Origin: Victivallales bacterium
GTDB taxonomy: Bacteria > Verrucomicrobiota > Lentisphaeria > Victivallales > JAADHT01
Reading direction: 5' to 3'
Assembly: GCA_016930955.1 (NCBI GenBank)
Contig: JAFGFR010000140.1
Coordinates: forward strand, 1-25,649
Length of the DNA stretch: 25,649 bases
A model generated the notes under the pieces. That model was not told the DNA's origin. It saw nothing but the letters and a program-made list of their open reading frames with translations, and ran no database searches. The position numbers and the translations under genes are program-made. Positions 15,792 through 24,188 of the stretch are shown here, piece by piece. Position 1 is the stretch's first letter, and each line of letters begins with the position of its first letter.

Positions 15792-17726
15792 ATGAAAGAA
15801 GTTCAAAGTGGTTTGGCGGATTGTTCTGGCGGCGGTGGGGTCTCCGGGGCCTGGCGCTTGGCTCGGGAGCAGAGCCCGTATCTGCTGCAGCATGCCGGCA
15901 ACTCTGTTGAGTGGTTCCCTTGGGGGCAGGAGGCCTTCGACAAGGCCGCGGCGGAGAACAAGCCGATATTTTTATCCATCGGCTATTCCTCATGCCACTG
16001 GTGTCATGTGATGGCGCACGAAAGCTTCGAGGACGCGGCGACAGCCGAGCTGCTCAACCGTCATTTTGTTTGCGTGAAGGTGGACCGAGAAGAGCGCCCG
16101 GACATAGACCGGGTCTACATGTCCTTCGTCCAGGCGACCACCGGCAGCGGGGGATGGCCGCTAAGCGTATGGCTCACCACCGACCTCAAGCCCTTCTTCG
16201 GCGGGACATATTTCCCCCCCAAGGAACGTTGGAACATCCCGGGGTTCAAGTCAGTGCTGCTCAGGATATCCGACCTCTGGAGCGAGGAGCAAGACTCCAT
16301 CGCCTCATCCGCCGATGAGCTGGCTGCGAAATTCGCAGAAGTACACCAGTCTTCGTCGGGCGGCAGTGCCAAGGATCTCAGCGACGAGATCGTCCGCAGG
16401 GGCTTCCTGTATTTCACGGAGACTTTCGACAGCGTCAACGGGGGCTTCGGGCAGACCCCGAAGTTCCCCACCCCGCCAGTGCTGGGGTTCCTTCTCCTCC
16501 ACCACCGAGCCACCGGCGACAAGAACGCGCTGGACATGGCGACGACAACATTGCGGAAAATGGCCGAGGGAGGCATACACGACCATATAGGAGGGGGCTT
16601 CCACCGGTATTCCACCGACGCCGGATGGGTTTTGCCGCATTTCGAGAAGATGCTCTACGATCAGGCGCAGCTCGCCACTGTCTACCTGAATGCCTACCTT
16701 GCCACCGATGATGATTTTTTTGCGGAAGTCGCAAAGGACACTCTCGGCTATATACAGTCAGGGCTGGCTGGGCCAGAAGGCGAGTTTCACTCTGCCGAAG
16801 ACGCGGACAGCCAAAAACCCGGCAATCCGGATGTCCACTCGGAGGGCGCATTCTATCTTTGGAGCCATGACGAGATAGTCGAGGCCATCGGCCCTGATCG
16901 CGCTAAGGTTTTCTGCGTCTGCCATGGCATATATCCGCATGGCAACATCCCCGCCGACCCGCACGGGGAGTTCAAGAATCTAAACATAATACGTGTCGTA
17001 CTAACGGAAGAGGAAACCGCCAAGACAGCAGGCATCGGCGTTGAAGACACCCGCCGTATGCTCGATGAGTCAAAGGGAATCCTCCTCGCAAGACGCTCGC
17101 TGCGCCCGAGGCCGTTCAAGGACGACAAGGCCGTTCTCGCCTGGAACGCGCTGGCAATTTCCGCCTTCGCGCTGGCCGCCACGGCCCTGGACTCAACAAA
17201 ATACCTCGACACCGCCGCGCCGGAATACTTCTCGTCCCCTTCCGGCGACACCACCCTGATCTACCGCCCGAGGGAGGATTTCGAGGGCTCGGAGCCGGCT
17301 GGGAACTCCATAACCGCAATAAACCTCCTGCGAATATCGCAAATCCTCGGCGACGAACAAATGGATAACCGAGCAAAGTCGCTGATTGCGAATTTCGCAG
17401 GGAAAATTTACCGCGCCCCGCACGCCATGCCAATGATGCTCTCGGCAATGACCTGCTCCCTGCATCCCCCTCCACTCATGCTTCTGTCCGACGAAGACCC
17501 GCCCGAGAAAGCACGGCAAAAACTCAAAAAGCTTCGTCAGGTCTATGCACCATACATGTCAATCGCACTCGTCGGCAAGAACACCAAGACCATCATGCGC
17601 AACCCTGCAGCAGGCCACTCCGCTGAGACCTCGCATAAACCGGCATTCCTGATGTGCTCCCGCGGAACATGCAGACCACCTTCAACCAACATTGACGAAA
17701 TAATCCAAGAAATACTCAGAGCGTAA
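15792..17726 (+). CDS. Thioredoxin-domain protein of the YyaL/SPATA20 (DUF255) family
   Basis: Family proteins join an N-terminal thioredoxin fold to an (alpha/alpha)6-barrel like N-acylglucosamine 2-epimerase; the cellular reaction is not established. Here the N-terminal signature is complete: LAREQSPYLLQHAGNSVEW, GYSSCHWCHVMAHESFED (redox-like C-x-x-C), VKVDREERPDIDRVYM, GGWPLSVWLTTDLKPFFGGT and YFPP. The barrel follows with FGQTPKFPTPP, GGIHDHIGGGFHRYSTD, LPHFEKMLYDQAQL, SAEDADSQ and VLAWNALAI. ATG at 15792 gives 644 residues; the family usually has about 670-700. The frame is open back to a TTG at 15570 through the transposase remnant, so the native start may be lost and the expressed start is uncertain. 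The gene is flanked by convergent and divergent neighbours and stands alone. Confidence 0.85.
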   Translation: MKEVQSGLADCSGGGGVSGAWRLAREQSPYLLQHAGNSVEWFPWGQEAFDKAAAENKPIFLSIGYSSCHWCHVMAHESFEDAATAELLNRHFVCVKVDREERPDIDRVYMSFVQATTGSGGWPLSVWLTTDLKPFFGGTYFPPKERWNIPGFKSVLLRISDLWSEEQDSIASSADELAAKFAEVHQSSSGGSAKDLSDEIVRRGFLYFTETFDSVNGGFGQTPKFPTPPVLGFLLLHHRATGDKNALDMATTTLRKMAEGGIHDHIGGGFHRYSTDAGWVLPHFEKMLYDQAQLATVYLNAYLATDDDFFAEVAKDTLGYIQSGLAGPEGEFHSAEDADSQKPGNPDVHSEGAFYLWSHDEIVEAIGPDRAKVFCVCHGIYPHGNIPADPHGEFKNLNIIRVVLTEEETAKTAGIGVEDTRRMLDESKGILLARRSLRPRPFKDDKAVLAWNALAISAFALAATALDSTKYLDTAAPEYFSSPSGDTTLIYRPREDFEGSEPAGNSITAINLLRISQILGDEQMDNRAKSLIANFAGKIYRAPHAMPMMLSAMTCSLHPPPLMLLSDEDPPEKARQKLKKLRQVYAPYMSIALVGKNTKTIMRNPAAGHSAETSHKPAFLMCSRGTCRPPSTNIDEIIQEILRA

Positions 17727-17835
17727 GAAACCGGGCACAGGGAATGTTCAGATGTGCCAGTGACTATAGATCCACGGCACACTGCGGCAACTGCTTTATT
17801 TAGGATCAATGGCGTGGGGGCACGGCCTGCGCCAA

Positions 17836-19164
17836 TCAACTCTCGGTTCCGTCCACGGTAGTTGGCACATCGTTTCTTTGTATTCGCAGCAGCATGGAGA
17901 GTACTTGGGCAAGGGAGCTCGGGCGCTTGTCCGGGGCCTTCGCCAGGCACTTGGCGACAATTATCTCGGTCCATAACGGCGAGAAGTTGCTTCTGATGCT
18001 CTCGATGGGGGGCGGAGCCTTCAGGGAATGCAGCTCGTAGAGGTTATTGTAGCTCTCCGCGACGAATGGCGGAGTGTTCGTGGCGAGATGATAGACCGTG
18101 GCGCCGTAGGAATATATGTCCGAAGCAAAGCTTGCCTTCTTGCCGCCGAATATCTCAGGGGCCATATATATCGGCGTGCCGACTATCATCCCCTCCTGGG
18201 TGAGCTCCAGCGGGTTGGGCAACTGGGCTATCCCGAAGTCGCATAGTTTGACCTGCTTTGTCGAGGGTATGAATATCGAGTTCTTTAATTTTATATCGCG
18301 ATGGATTATTCCCTTGTCGTGTATCTGGCTCAGTGCGCACGCGAGGTCGAAGGCTATCGAGAGGACTGTTTTTTCCGGCAGCCTGCCCCTTGATATCAAC
18401 AACTCCTCAAGGTCAATCCCGTTTAGGTACTCCATGACAAGAAAGGTTCCACCACGGTAAATTCCCCTGTCATGGAACTTGATGACGTTGGGATGGTCTA
18501 TCTGCGACATTATCTCTATCTCGTACTCGAAGCGCCTCTGGACCTCATCCTGATTCCCTGCCGCACCAGACAGTAATTTCATAGCATAAAGATTGTTGTC
18601 CCTTTTGTCCATGACCTTGTAGATCACCGAGGTTTTGCCCATGCCGAGCGAGTCGAGAACCAGATATTGTCCCACCCTGTCGCCGATGAACGGTATTTTC
18701 CTGGGGGAATTTTCGGATTCCTTGAAGTCGCCCGCCGACAGCACCTGCCTGCACAGGAGTGTCCGGACACGAAGTGCAAACTCCTCAGGCTTGAAAGGCA
18801 GAAACACAAAGTCGTCAGCCCCGGAATCAAGCAGTTGCCCCTCGGAAATCCCGTCCTCCTTCCTGACAAGAAGCATCACGCGCACATGCGGATACGCCTC
18901 CTTCACAGTGCGGCAGAGGGCGATCCCGGAATTGCCGTCGTCATCCTCGATGTGGGGGTCGGCAATAAGAAGCTCGACCTCAGGAGGCCCGTCAGGCTGG
19001 GTATCTTCCAGCTCAGAGGGAATACCCATGATCCTGTGCGCCGAAACAGGTGTCGAGGCAGTCAGAACCTTTTTGAACCCGTCTTCGCGAAGACAGCTGC
19101 AGATGGTGTCGCAAAGGCTCTTGTCACCCGATGCCAGCAGGACGGGCGAGTCAGGGTCTGCCAT
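17836..19164 (-). CDS. Response-receiver/Ser-Thr protein kinase fusion
   Basis: Residues about 5-130 form a CheY-like receiver: the phospho-acceptor aspartate is probably in LLIADPHIEDDD, and the conserved lysine is in VFLPFKPEEF. Residues about 165-430 form a Hanks-type kinase with all key motifs: glycine-rich loop LGMGKTSVIYKV, Lys in LYAMKLL, catalytic loop HRDIKLKN, metal-binding CDFGIAQ, activation segment GTPIYMAPE, and D-I-Y-S-Y-G. There is no membrane segment, so it is soluble. It could couple two-component phosphorelay input to Ser/Thr phosphorylation. ATG at 19164 is preferred over the one at 19206 because GGAGGGGG lies just upstream. It is 165 bp downstream of the GH20-like gene and may be transcribed from its own promoter. 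No histidine kinase partner is in the window. Confidence 0.88.
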   Translation of the reverse strand: MADPDSPVLLASGDKSLCDTICSCLREDGFKKVLTASTPVSAHRIMGIPSELEDTQPDGPPEVELLIADPHIEDDDGNSGIALCRTVKEAYPHVRVMLLVRKEDGISEGQLLDSGADDFVFLPFKPEEFALRVRTLLCRQVLSAGDFKESENSPRKIPFIGDRVGQYLVLDSLGMGKTSVIYKVMDKRDNNLYAMKLLSGAAGNQDEVQRRFEYEIEIMSQIDHPNVIKFHDRGIYRGGTFLVMEYLNGIDLEELLISRGRLPEKTVLSIAFDLACALSQIHDKGIIHRDIKLKNSIFIPSTKQVKLCDFGIAQLPNPLELTQEGMIVGTPIYMAPEIFGGKKASFASDIYSYGATVYHLATNTPPFVAESYNNLYELHSLKAPPPIESIRSNFSPLWTEIIVAKCLAKAPDKRPSSLAQVLSMLLRIQRNDVPTTVDGTES

Positions 19165-19329
19165 GTGGCCCCCTCCGGGAGTTCTGGAATATACCATTGT
19201 ATCCATTGAAAAATATCATCCCTATATCGTTGTGCCCAGACTTTATCGATTCAATAGCCTGAGGAGTCCTCCTCCACTGCGTATCCTCGATTGCCTAGCC
19301 GGCTTAGCATCGCCGCCATGCGATCCATC

Positions 19330-21240
19330 TCACCCTTGCGCTTCCGAATTTCCCATCGAAATTTCAATTACATGCCTGGTTCTTTCAGACCCCGGATTCA
19401 GAAACGCTTTTCGTGTATTGCGTTCACCGGCAAAACACCATTTCAAGTCCCTGACAAGAATATGTTCAGGATGCTCGACGCTTCCCTCAACATTCAAAAT
19501 CGCCACGGGGACAAACCTTCCATGGACAGTTCTTATCTCCAGATACGAGAACCCCTGTCCCCCGTAACCCCACGTCTCAATGCGTATGACCTCTGGAATT
19601 CCCCTGCCTACTATAGGGATGTCATATCGGTAAAAGGCGGCGGAATGTCCGGGCTCCTTGAAAACTCCGTCTGCTGCAAATGTCATCTTTTTTTGCCCGC
19701 GCCAGCGGATGCTGAATGAAGTCTTCTGGGCAGAATATTGATCCGGGAGGAAAAAAGCCAGTGAAAGAACTGAACGCTTGCTGTCATTTTGTGTAAGCAA
19801 AGCAAAATCCTCCTTCATCCTCGAGTATCTGGCTTTGAGTTCACGTGGCACAAGTCCCTTCCTGTGCTCTTTCCACTGTTTAAGTCGGGAATTGTGAATT
19901 CTCTCCATCTCGATCAGCACTTTCCGTAGCCGCGCAGCTGTGGGTCTGCACATCTTCCCCATAGGCTGGATTAGTTCAGGAACGAGAATTCTCAGTTGAC
20001 GATTGACCTGCGCCTGGTCAAGCTCGGCAAGAATGTCCTCGATGACTTTTTTCCCAAGTCCGCCTTTCACTGACCCTGAGTGGCTGCGGATGGAAGATGA
20101 AATCGCTCCGACAAGACAGTCTTTTTCGCGCTCGGAGTCCAGCTCCAGACCTCTGGACAAAGCCCTGACGGAAAAACCAGTCTCTAAAATGGAAGGCAGT
20201 CTTTTGAGATTCTTCACAGCTTCTACAAGTTTTTCATCCCTGACATCAAGAACGGCCTTGATGCTTTCACTGTATATGTCTTCCGCCTTTCCAGTGTCTC
20301 CGTCTCTCCAGAGACGTCCCGCAAAAGCTATTGTCGGATAGCTCCCATAGAGAAACTTGCAGCTCTTTTCCCAGGTGGTCAGCAGTCCTCCGATGGGGCG
20401 GTATCTCGAAGCATATCTTGTAAACGTCTCGACGTTGCGGGCACTGTAGTCCGCCGGAGCAACCATGTAGTCAAAACCTTTCGCATCGTATTTTGCAAAA
20501 GAATCCTCTCTCACCTGGTTCAGAAAATGACCCACGGGAATATCTGCAATGGTGCCATAGTGCCAACTGCACATGACAATGTCCTTCGGAATTTCATCCA
20601 GGGCTTCAGGATACATCTCGAACATGTCATCCCATACAATCATCCTTTTCCCTAATTTTTCGGTGATGATTCTTCTGCTTCGGCGGAGATGCTCCGAAAA
20701 AATCGAGCTCTGGGTCTGGCCATCGAACTCGATTCTGTCACGGCATACGGGACAATAGCCTATGTCCCAGCTCTCATCGCAGCCCGCGTGGAAATACTTT
20801 GAAGGGAACAATTCGGCTATCTCTGTCAGGTATGTTTCCAGAAACACGAAGGTCTCGTCAAGCGACGGACAGAACATCCCCAGTTGATTTCCAAAGCGCC
20901 CCTCTCTTCCTCCGCGAAGTTCGGCAAGACTTTCCAGCTCTTTGTGACAAAGGAATTTCTCGGCGTGCCCCAGCGTGGACACCACCGGAATAACATCAAG
21001 TTCTCTTGCAGACGCTAAATCAACAATCCGACGAATCTGATCCGGAGAATATGATTCATTCTTTGATGGATACGGGAACGAGTCCGTCCGGATCCGACCT
21101 TCAAGATAAAGCGTCAGTGAATTGTACCCATTGGCAGCTATGAAATCAATGAATTCCCCGATGAATTGTAATGTCTCCATCTGCCGTGCGAGATCAAGCT
21201 GAACAGAACGGATTCCCCATCCCTCATTATTTCTTCTCAT
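19330..21240 (-). CDS. GH20-like beta-N-acetylhexosaminidase
   Basis: A 636-residue glycosidase whose first half is a GH20-type barrel. Blocks are IRSVQLDLARQ, FIAANGYNSLTLYLEGRI, YSPDQIRRIVDLA, VIPVVSTLGHAEKFL (the family's G-H), the paired catalytic D-E in FHAGCDESWDIG, and MIVWDDMFEMYPEAL. The usual H-x-G-x-D-E pattern is kept (H-A-G-C-D-E). The C-terminal half is helical and then beta-rich, and is not recognisable. There is no signal peptide, so it would act in the cytoplasm on imported N-acetylhexosaminides (inference). ATG at 21240 follows AGGGAAAAG. A complete mobile element ends 18 bp upstream of the start codon, and a terminator lies beyond the element, so the promoter is either in a 48-bp slot or inside the element. 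Confidence 0.78.
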   Translation of the reverse strand: MRRNNEGWGIRSVQLDLARQMETLQFIGEFIDFIAANGYNSLTLYLEGRIRTDSFPYPSKNESYSPDQIRRIVDLASARELDVIPVVSTLGHAEKFLCHKELESLAELRGGREGRFGNQLGMFCPSLDETFVFLETYLTEIAELFPSKYFHAGCDESWDIGYCPVCRDRIEFDGQTQSSIFSEHLRRSRRIITEKLGKRMIVWDDMFEMYPEALDEIPKDIVMCSWHYGTIADIPVGHFLNQVREDSFAKYDAKGFDYMVAPADYSARNVETFTRYASRYRPIGGLLTTWEKSCKFLYGSYPTIAFAGRLWRDGDTGKAEDIYSESIKAVLDVRDEKLVEAVKNLKRLPSILETGFSVRALSRGLELDSEREKDCLVGAISSSIRSHSGSVKGGLGKKVIEDILAELDQAQVNRQLRILVPELIQPMGKMCRPTAARLRKVLIEMERIHNSRLKQWKEHRKGLVPRELKARYSRMKEDFALLTQNDSKRSVLSLAFFLPDQYSAQKTSFSIRWRGQKKMTFAADGVFKEPGHSAAFYRYDIPIVGRGIPEVIRIETWGYGGQGFSYLEIRTVHGRFVPVAILNVEGSVEHPEHILVRDLKWCFAGERNTRKAFLNPGSERTRHVIEISMGNSEAQG

Positions 21241-21258
21241 GACTTTTCCCTGCTCTTA

Positions 21259-21538
21259 GAGCCAGTTAAAAACTCCGCGTGAACCGCGTTGGGAGCGCAG
21301 GTGCGGCAGACGGCGCGGCGAAATGGCTGGTGCATACCCGAAGCTCTCTGTGCCTGCCATTTCGCCGTGGCGAGTGCCGTGCCTCCGCCCCAACCCTTTG
21401 GGCGGCAGGCTCTTTTGGCGCGAATGCCACGCCGTAGCGGTCGGGACAGACAATACAGGCATGCCCGCTTCCGCATCGGCGTGGCCTCGCATCCAAAATG
21501 GCTGGCCGCGCGGCCACGGGTAGTTTTGAAATCGGCTC
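21259..21538 (+). mobile_element. Complete copy B of the MITE-like element (280 bp)
   Basis: Ends are GAGCCAGTTAAAAAC and GTTTTGAAATCGGCTC, slightly diverged terminal inverted repeats. It is flanked by CTTA on both sides (21255-21258 and 21539-21542). Internal inverted repeats: CGGCGAAATGGC (21316-21327) with GCCATTTCGCCG (21356-21367), CCGCCC (21385-21390) with GGGCGG (21400-21405), and GCCACGCCG (21426-21434) with CGGCGTGGC (21477-21485). No transposase. It forms most of the 5' region of the GH20-like gene. Confidence 0.88.
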
Positions 21539-21584
21539 CTTAATTAATACTGATTCCCCCCGCCATGCAAGCAAGCTGCAAATG

Positions 21585-21610
21585 AAAAACTGCCCCGCAG
21601 GGCAGTTTTT
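21585..21610. terminator. Bidirectional intrinsic terminator after the nrdD genes
   Basis: Perfect 11-bp arms AAAAACTGCCC and GGGCAGTTTTT around the loop CGCA, GC-rich core and T-run on either strand. It lies 77 bp after the glycyl-radical mini-gene on the minus strand and insulates the downstream GH20-like gene from nrdD transcription. Confidence 0.88.
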
Positions 21611-21686
21611 GAAAGTCAATCTTCCTTTTACGGTGTCTACAACTCCTGCAGACCCGTCAAAGGCTACTTGACGCCTTTTTCGGGGT

Positions 21687-21845
21687 CTACGCCACCTGCT
21701 CGGCCTTGGTCACTTCCTCATGGTTATGCCGGTAGAGTTTCCTGTCCTGGAATTCCTCCTTTTTTCCCTTGTTCCAGTTCTTCACCGGCCGGTGATAGCC
21801 GCACACCCTGCTGTAGATCTCCGTCCTCATCTTGCACTTCGCCAT
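21687..21845 (-). CDS. nrdD: Stand-alone glycyl-radical domain of anaerobic ribonucleotide reductase
   Basis: A 52-residue protein reading RTEIYSRVCGYHRPVKNWN then KGKKEEFQDRKLY. This matches the extreme C-terminus of class III ribonucleotide reductases, where the glycine of R-V-x-G-Y carries the radical (Gly16 here). In most NrdD proteins this segment is covalently part of the large chain, which here stops 64 bp upstream without it. ATG at 21845 is preceded by AAAGGAG with 7-nt spacing, so it is translated on its own; an upstream in-frame start at 21893 is less likely. One cysteine (K-C-K) precedes the domain and may complete a zinc site with cysteines of the large chain. It is co-transcribed with the large subunit and followed by the terminator at 21585-21610. 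The activase NrdG is not in the window. Confidence 0.82.
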   Translation of the reverse strand: MAKCKMRTEIYSRVCGYHRPVKNWNKGKKEEFQDRKLYRHNHEEVTKAEQVA

Positions 21846-21908
21846 CAAGCTCTCTCCTTTCCGTTTTTTTGTTGTTTGTTTATCCTGCGTCATGGGTGGC
21901 TTATGACG

Positions 21909-23942
21909 TCAGGCGCTTAATATTTTCAATTGGTCTGCGGTGAGCCCTCCTCCCCCTGCGGGCGTATCCGAGCCGTCGTCGTATGGGCATTCCTCGTGTT
22001 CGCCGGCGATATATCCATGCACCGGGCAGATGCTGAAGCTCGGCGTGATTGTGAAATATGGTATTCGGTAGTTCTCGGCGATCCTTCTGACCAGGGAGGC
22101 AACCTGCAGCGGATCGCTTATGCGCTCGCCGAGGAAGGAATGGAATACTGTCCCGCCGGTATATTTCCTCTGCAAAGGCTCCTGCAGGTCGAGGGCCTCG
22201 AAAAGGTCGTCCGTGAATCCCGCCGGAAGCCATGAGGAGTTGGTGTAATAGGGGTTGGTGTCGCCGGCACAGATGATTTCTGGGTACTTCTTCTTGTCGA
22301 GCCTGGCCAGCCGGTAGCTGGTGCCCTCTGCAGGCGTCGCCTCAAGGTTGTAGATATGTCCCGTCTCCTCCTGGTAGGTCGCAATACGCTCACGCATGAA
22401 GTCCAGAACCCTCTCGCCAAACTGCATTCCCTCCTTGTCGGCTATGCAACAACCCAGAAAGTTCAGGCATGCCTCGTTAAGGCCCACCAGGCCGATGGTG
22501 CTGAAGTGGTTCTTCAAGGTTCCCAGGTATATCTTTGTGTATGGCAGCAGGTCGCCGTCGAGATGGCGCTGGACGACCTTGCGTTTGATCTCGAGGGAGT
22601 CTCGCCCCATGTCCATCAGCAGCGCCAGCCGGGAGAAGAATTCGTTTTCCGTGCGGGACGTGTAGCCAAGCCTTGGCATGTTTATCGTGACCACCCCGAT
22701 CGACCCGGTCTGCTCGCCAGCGCCGAAAAGCCCGCCGGTCTTGTTGCGAAGCTCGCGCATGTCCATCTGCAGCCTGCAGCACATGCTCCTCACATCACCA
22801 GGATTTAGCTCGCTGTTGATGAAGTTCTGGAAATAGGGTATCCCGTATTTTCCAGTGACCTCAAAGAGTATCCGCGCATTCTCGCTGTCCCAGTCGAAGT
22901 CGGAGGTGATGTTGTATGTGGGGATCGGGAAGGTGAATATCCTGCCGTCGCGGTCACCCTCGCTCATAACCTCGAGAAACGCCTTGTTGAGCTGGTCCAT
23001 CTCGTGCTGGTAGTCGCCATAGTACTTGCCGTCGCATATCTTGCCGCCAACTATCACAGGCGTGCTCTTGAGGTCCTCCGGGACAGTCCAGTCGAATGTC
23101 AAATTGGTGAAGGGGGTCTGCCCCCAACGGCTGGCGATGTTCAGCCCGAACACAAACTGCTGGACATTCTGCTTGATCTGCTTGTACTCGAGACGATCCT
23201 CCCTTATGAAGGGTGCCAGAAGCGTGTCGAAGGAGCTGAATGCCTGCGCCCCGGCCCACTCGGTCTGCAAGGTGCACATGAAGTTGACTATCTGCCCCAG
23301 CGCCGTGTCGAAATGCTTGGCAGGTGCCGCGCTGGCACGCCCCTCCCGCCCGCGGAATCCCTCGGAAAGAAGCTGCCTTAGACTCCAGCCCGCACAGTAC
23401 CCCACTATACCGCATGAAAGGTCATGAAGATGGAAATCCCCGTCCTTGTGCGCCTCGGCTATCTCCCTTGAATACATGTTGGTAAGCGAATAATGCGCCA
23501 CAACCGAGCCGCTGACATGATTCAGCAAGCTGGCGTAGGAGTATCCAGAGTTCGAGTTCTCGTTCACCCGCCAGTCATTCATTTCTATATAAGAGGACAC
23601 GAGGCTGTGCACGTCCATCATGAGCTGCTTTTCTTCGCGCAGCCTCTTATGCTGCGCACGATAGAGGATATACAGCTTAGCCGCCTTCGACAGCCCCCTT
23701 TTTATGAACGCCTGCTCGACCTTGTCCTGGATCAGCTCTATGTCCGGGATGTTGTCCTCGAAAATTTCCTCGCCCATCGAGTCTATCGCATGACGGCAGA
23801 TCGTCCTGGAAAGTTTCTCGTTGTCTATGCCGGCTGCCTTCAACGCCTTCTCCGCCGCCAGCCTTATCCTCTCAGGATCGAAGTCGACAATCCTGCCGTC
23901 GCGCTTACGCACATGGGTGTACTTGGTCTCAGACATATTCAA
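21909..23942 (-). CDS. nrdD: Anaerobic (class III) ribonucleoside-triphosphate reductase, main chain
   Basis: Reduces NTPs to dNTPs without oxygen using a glycyl radical. It has 677 residues. An ATP-cone regulatory domain lies at about 8-100 (THVRKRDGRIVDFDPERIR). The catalytic barrel contains NDWRVNENSNSGYSYASL, DFHLHDLSCGIVGYCAGWSL, QTEWAGAQAFSSFDTLLAPF, RSMCCRLQMDMRELRNKTGG with candidate active-site cysteines, GEQTGSIGVVTINMPRLGY, and GLVGLNEACLNFLG. The C-terminus has the zinc-ribbon start SICPVHGYIAGEHEECP and then stops in a short unrelated tail; the R-V-x-G-Y radical segment is absent here and encoded separately just downstream. ATG at 23942 has AAGGAAG upstream. Regulation: an NrdR-box-like palindrome and a terminator-like leader lie 5'. 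Confidence 0.93.
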   Translation of the reverse strand: MNMSETKYTHVRKRDGRIVDFDPERIRLAAEKALKAAGIDNEKLSRTICRHAIDSMGEEIFEDNIPDIELIQDKVEQAFIKRGLSKAAKLYILYRAQHKRLREEKQLMMDVHSLVSSYIEMNDWRVNENSNSGYSYASLLNHVSGSVVAHYSLTNMYSREIAEAHKDGDFHLHDLSCGIVGYCAGWSLRQLLSEGFRGREGRASAAPAKHFDTALGQIVNFMCTLQTEWAGAQAFSSFDTLLAPFIREDRLEYKQIKQNVQQFVFGLNIASRWGQTPFTNLTFDWTVPEDLKSTPVIVGGKICDGKYYGDYQHEMDQLNKAFLEVMSEGDRDGRIFTFPIPTYNITSDFDWDSENARILFEVTGKYGIPYFQNFINSELNPGDVRSMCCRLQMDMRELRNKTGGLFGAGEQTGSIGVVTINMPRLGYTSRTENEFFSRLALLMDMGRDSLEIKRKVVQRHLDGDLLPYTKIYLGTLKNHFSTIGLVGLNEACLNFLGCCIADKEGMQFGERVLDFMRERIATYQEETGHIYNLEATPAEGTSYRLARLDKKKYPEIICAGDTNPYYTNSSWLPAGFTDDLFEALDLQEPLQRKYTGGTVFHSFLGERISDPLQVASLVRRIAENYRIPYFTITPSFSICPVHGYIAGEHEECPYDDGSDTPAGGGGLTADQLKILSA

Positions 23943-23965
23943 TCTTCCTTGCTTTTGCCCCGCAT

Positions 23966-24021
23966 AAAAACAAAAAACCCAGCATCAAAGAACGGGCAAG
24001 GGCCCGTGAAAACATCGCTGG
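23966..24021 (-). promoter_or_regulatory. nrdD: Terminator-like structured leader of nrdD
   Basis: On the minus strand CCAGC (24021-24017) can pair with GCTGG (23983-23979). They enclose a 6-bp hairpin, ACGGGC/GCCCGT with a 4-nt loop, and the outer stem is followed by GGGTTTTTTGTTTTT. This is the shape of an intrinsic terminator sitting 24-80 nt before the start codon. It could be an attenuator or a leftover terminator; no aptamer class was recognised. Confidence 0.45.
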
Positions 24022-24064
24022 AGATACAAATAGCACCTTCTCTTGTAGGTGGCAAGCATGAAAA

Positions 24065-24080
24065 CCACAATATATTGTGT
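24065..24080. promoter_or_regulatory. NrdR-box-like palindrome upstream of nrdD
   Basis: CCACAATATATTGTGT matches the known NrdR operator pattern (A-C-A-C-W-A-T-A-T-A-T-W-G-T-G-T) at 15 of 16 positions. It is about 123 bp upstream of the nrdD start. NrdR normally uses two boxes about 31 bp apart; only a poor second match (24095-24106, centre 28 bp away) is visible. Confidence 0.65.
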
Positions 24081-24188
24081 TTTTTTTGATAAAACTCTAA
24101 TATGAGCCTGACGAGGCGCTTGCAAGACCGTCAATTTTCTTGCTGTCGGAAGTTTCGATAATGTCGCAGAGCGGTCTTTCCAAAGTGG

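Noticed and set aside
21645..21672. CGTCAA/TTGACG hairpin followed by CCTTTTT on the plus strand
   Set aside because: It faces the wrong way for the nrdD genes, and no plus-strand gene ends there; the 21585-21610 hairpin is a far better terminator.
24095..24106. Second NrdR box
   Set aside because: Only the outer CTC/GAG arms and little else match, and the 28-bp centre spacing is off the usual 31 bp.
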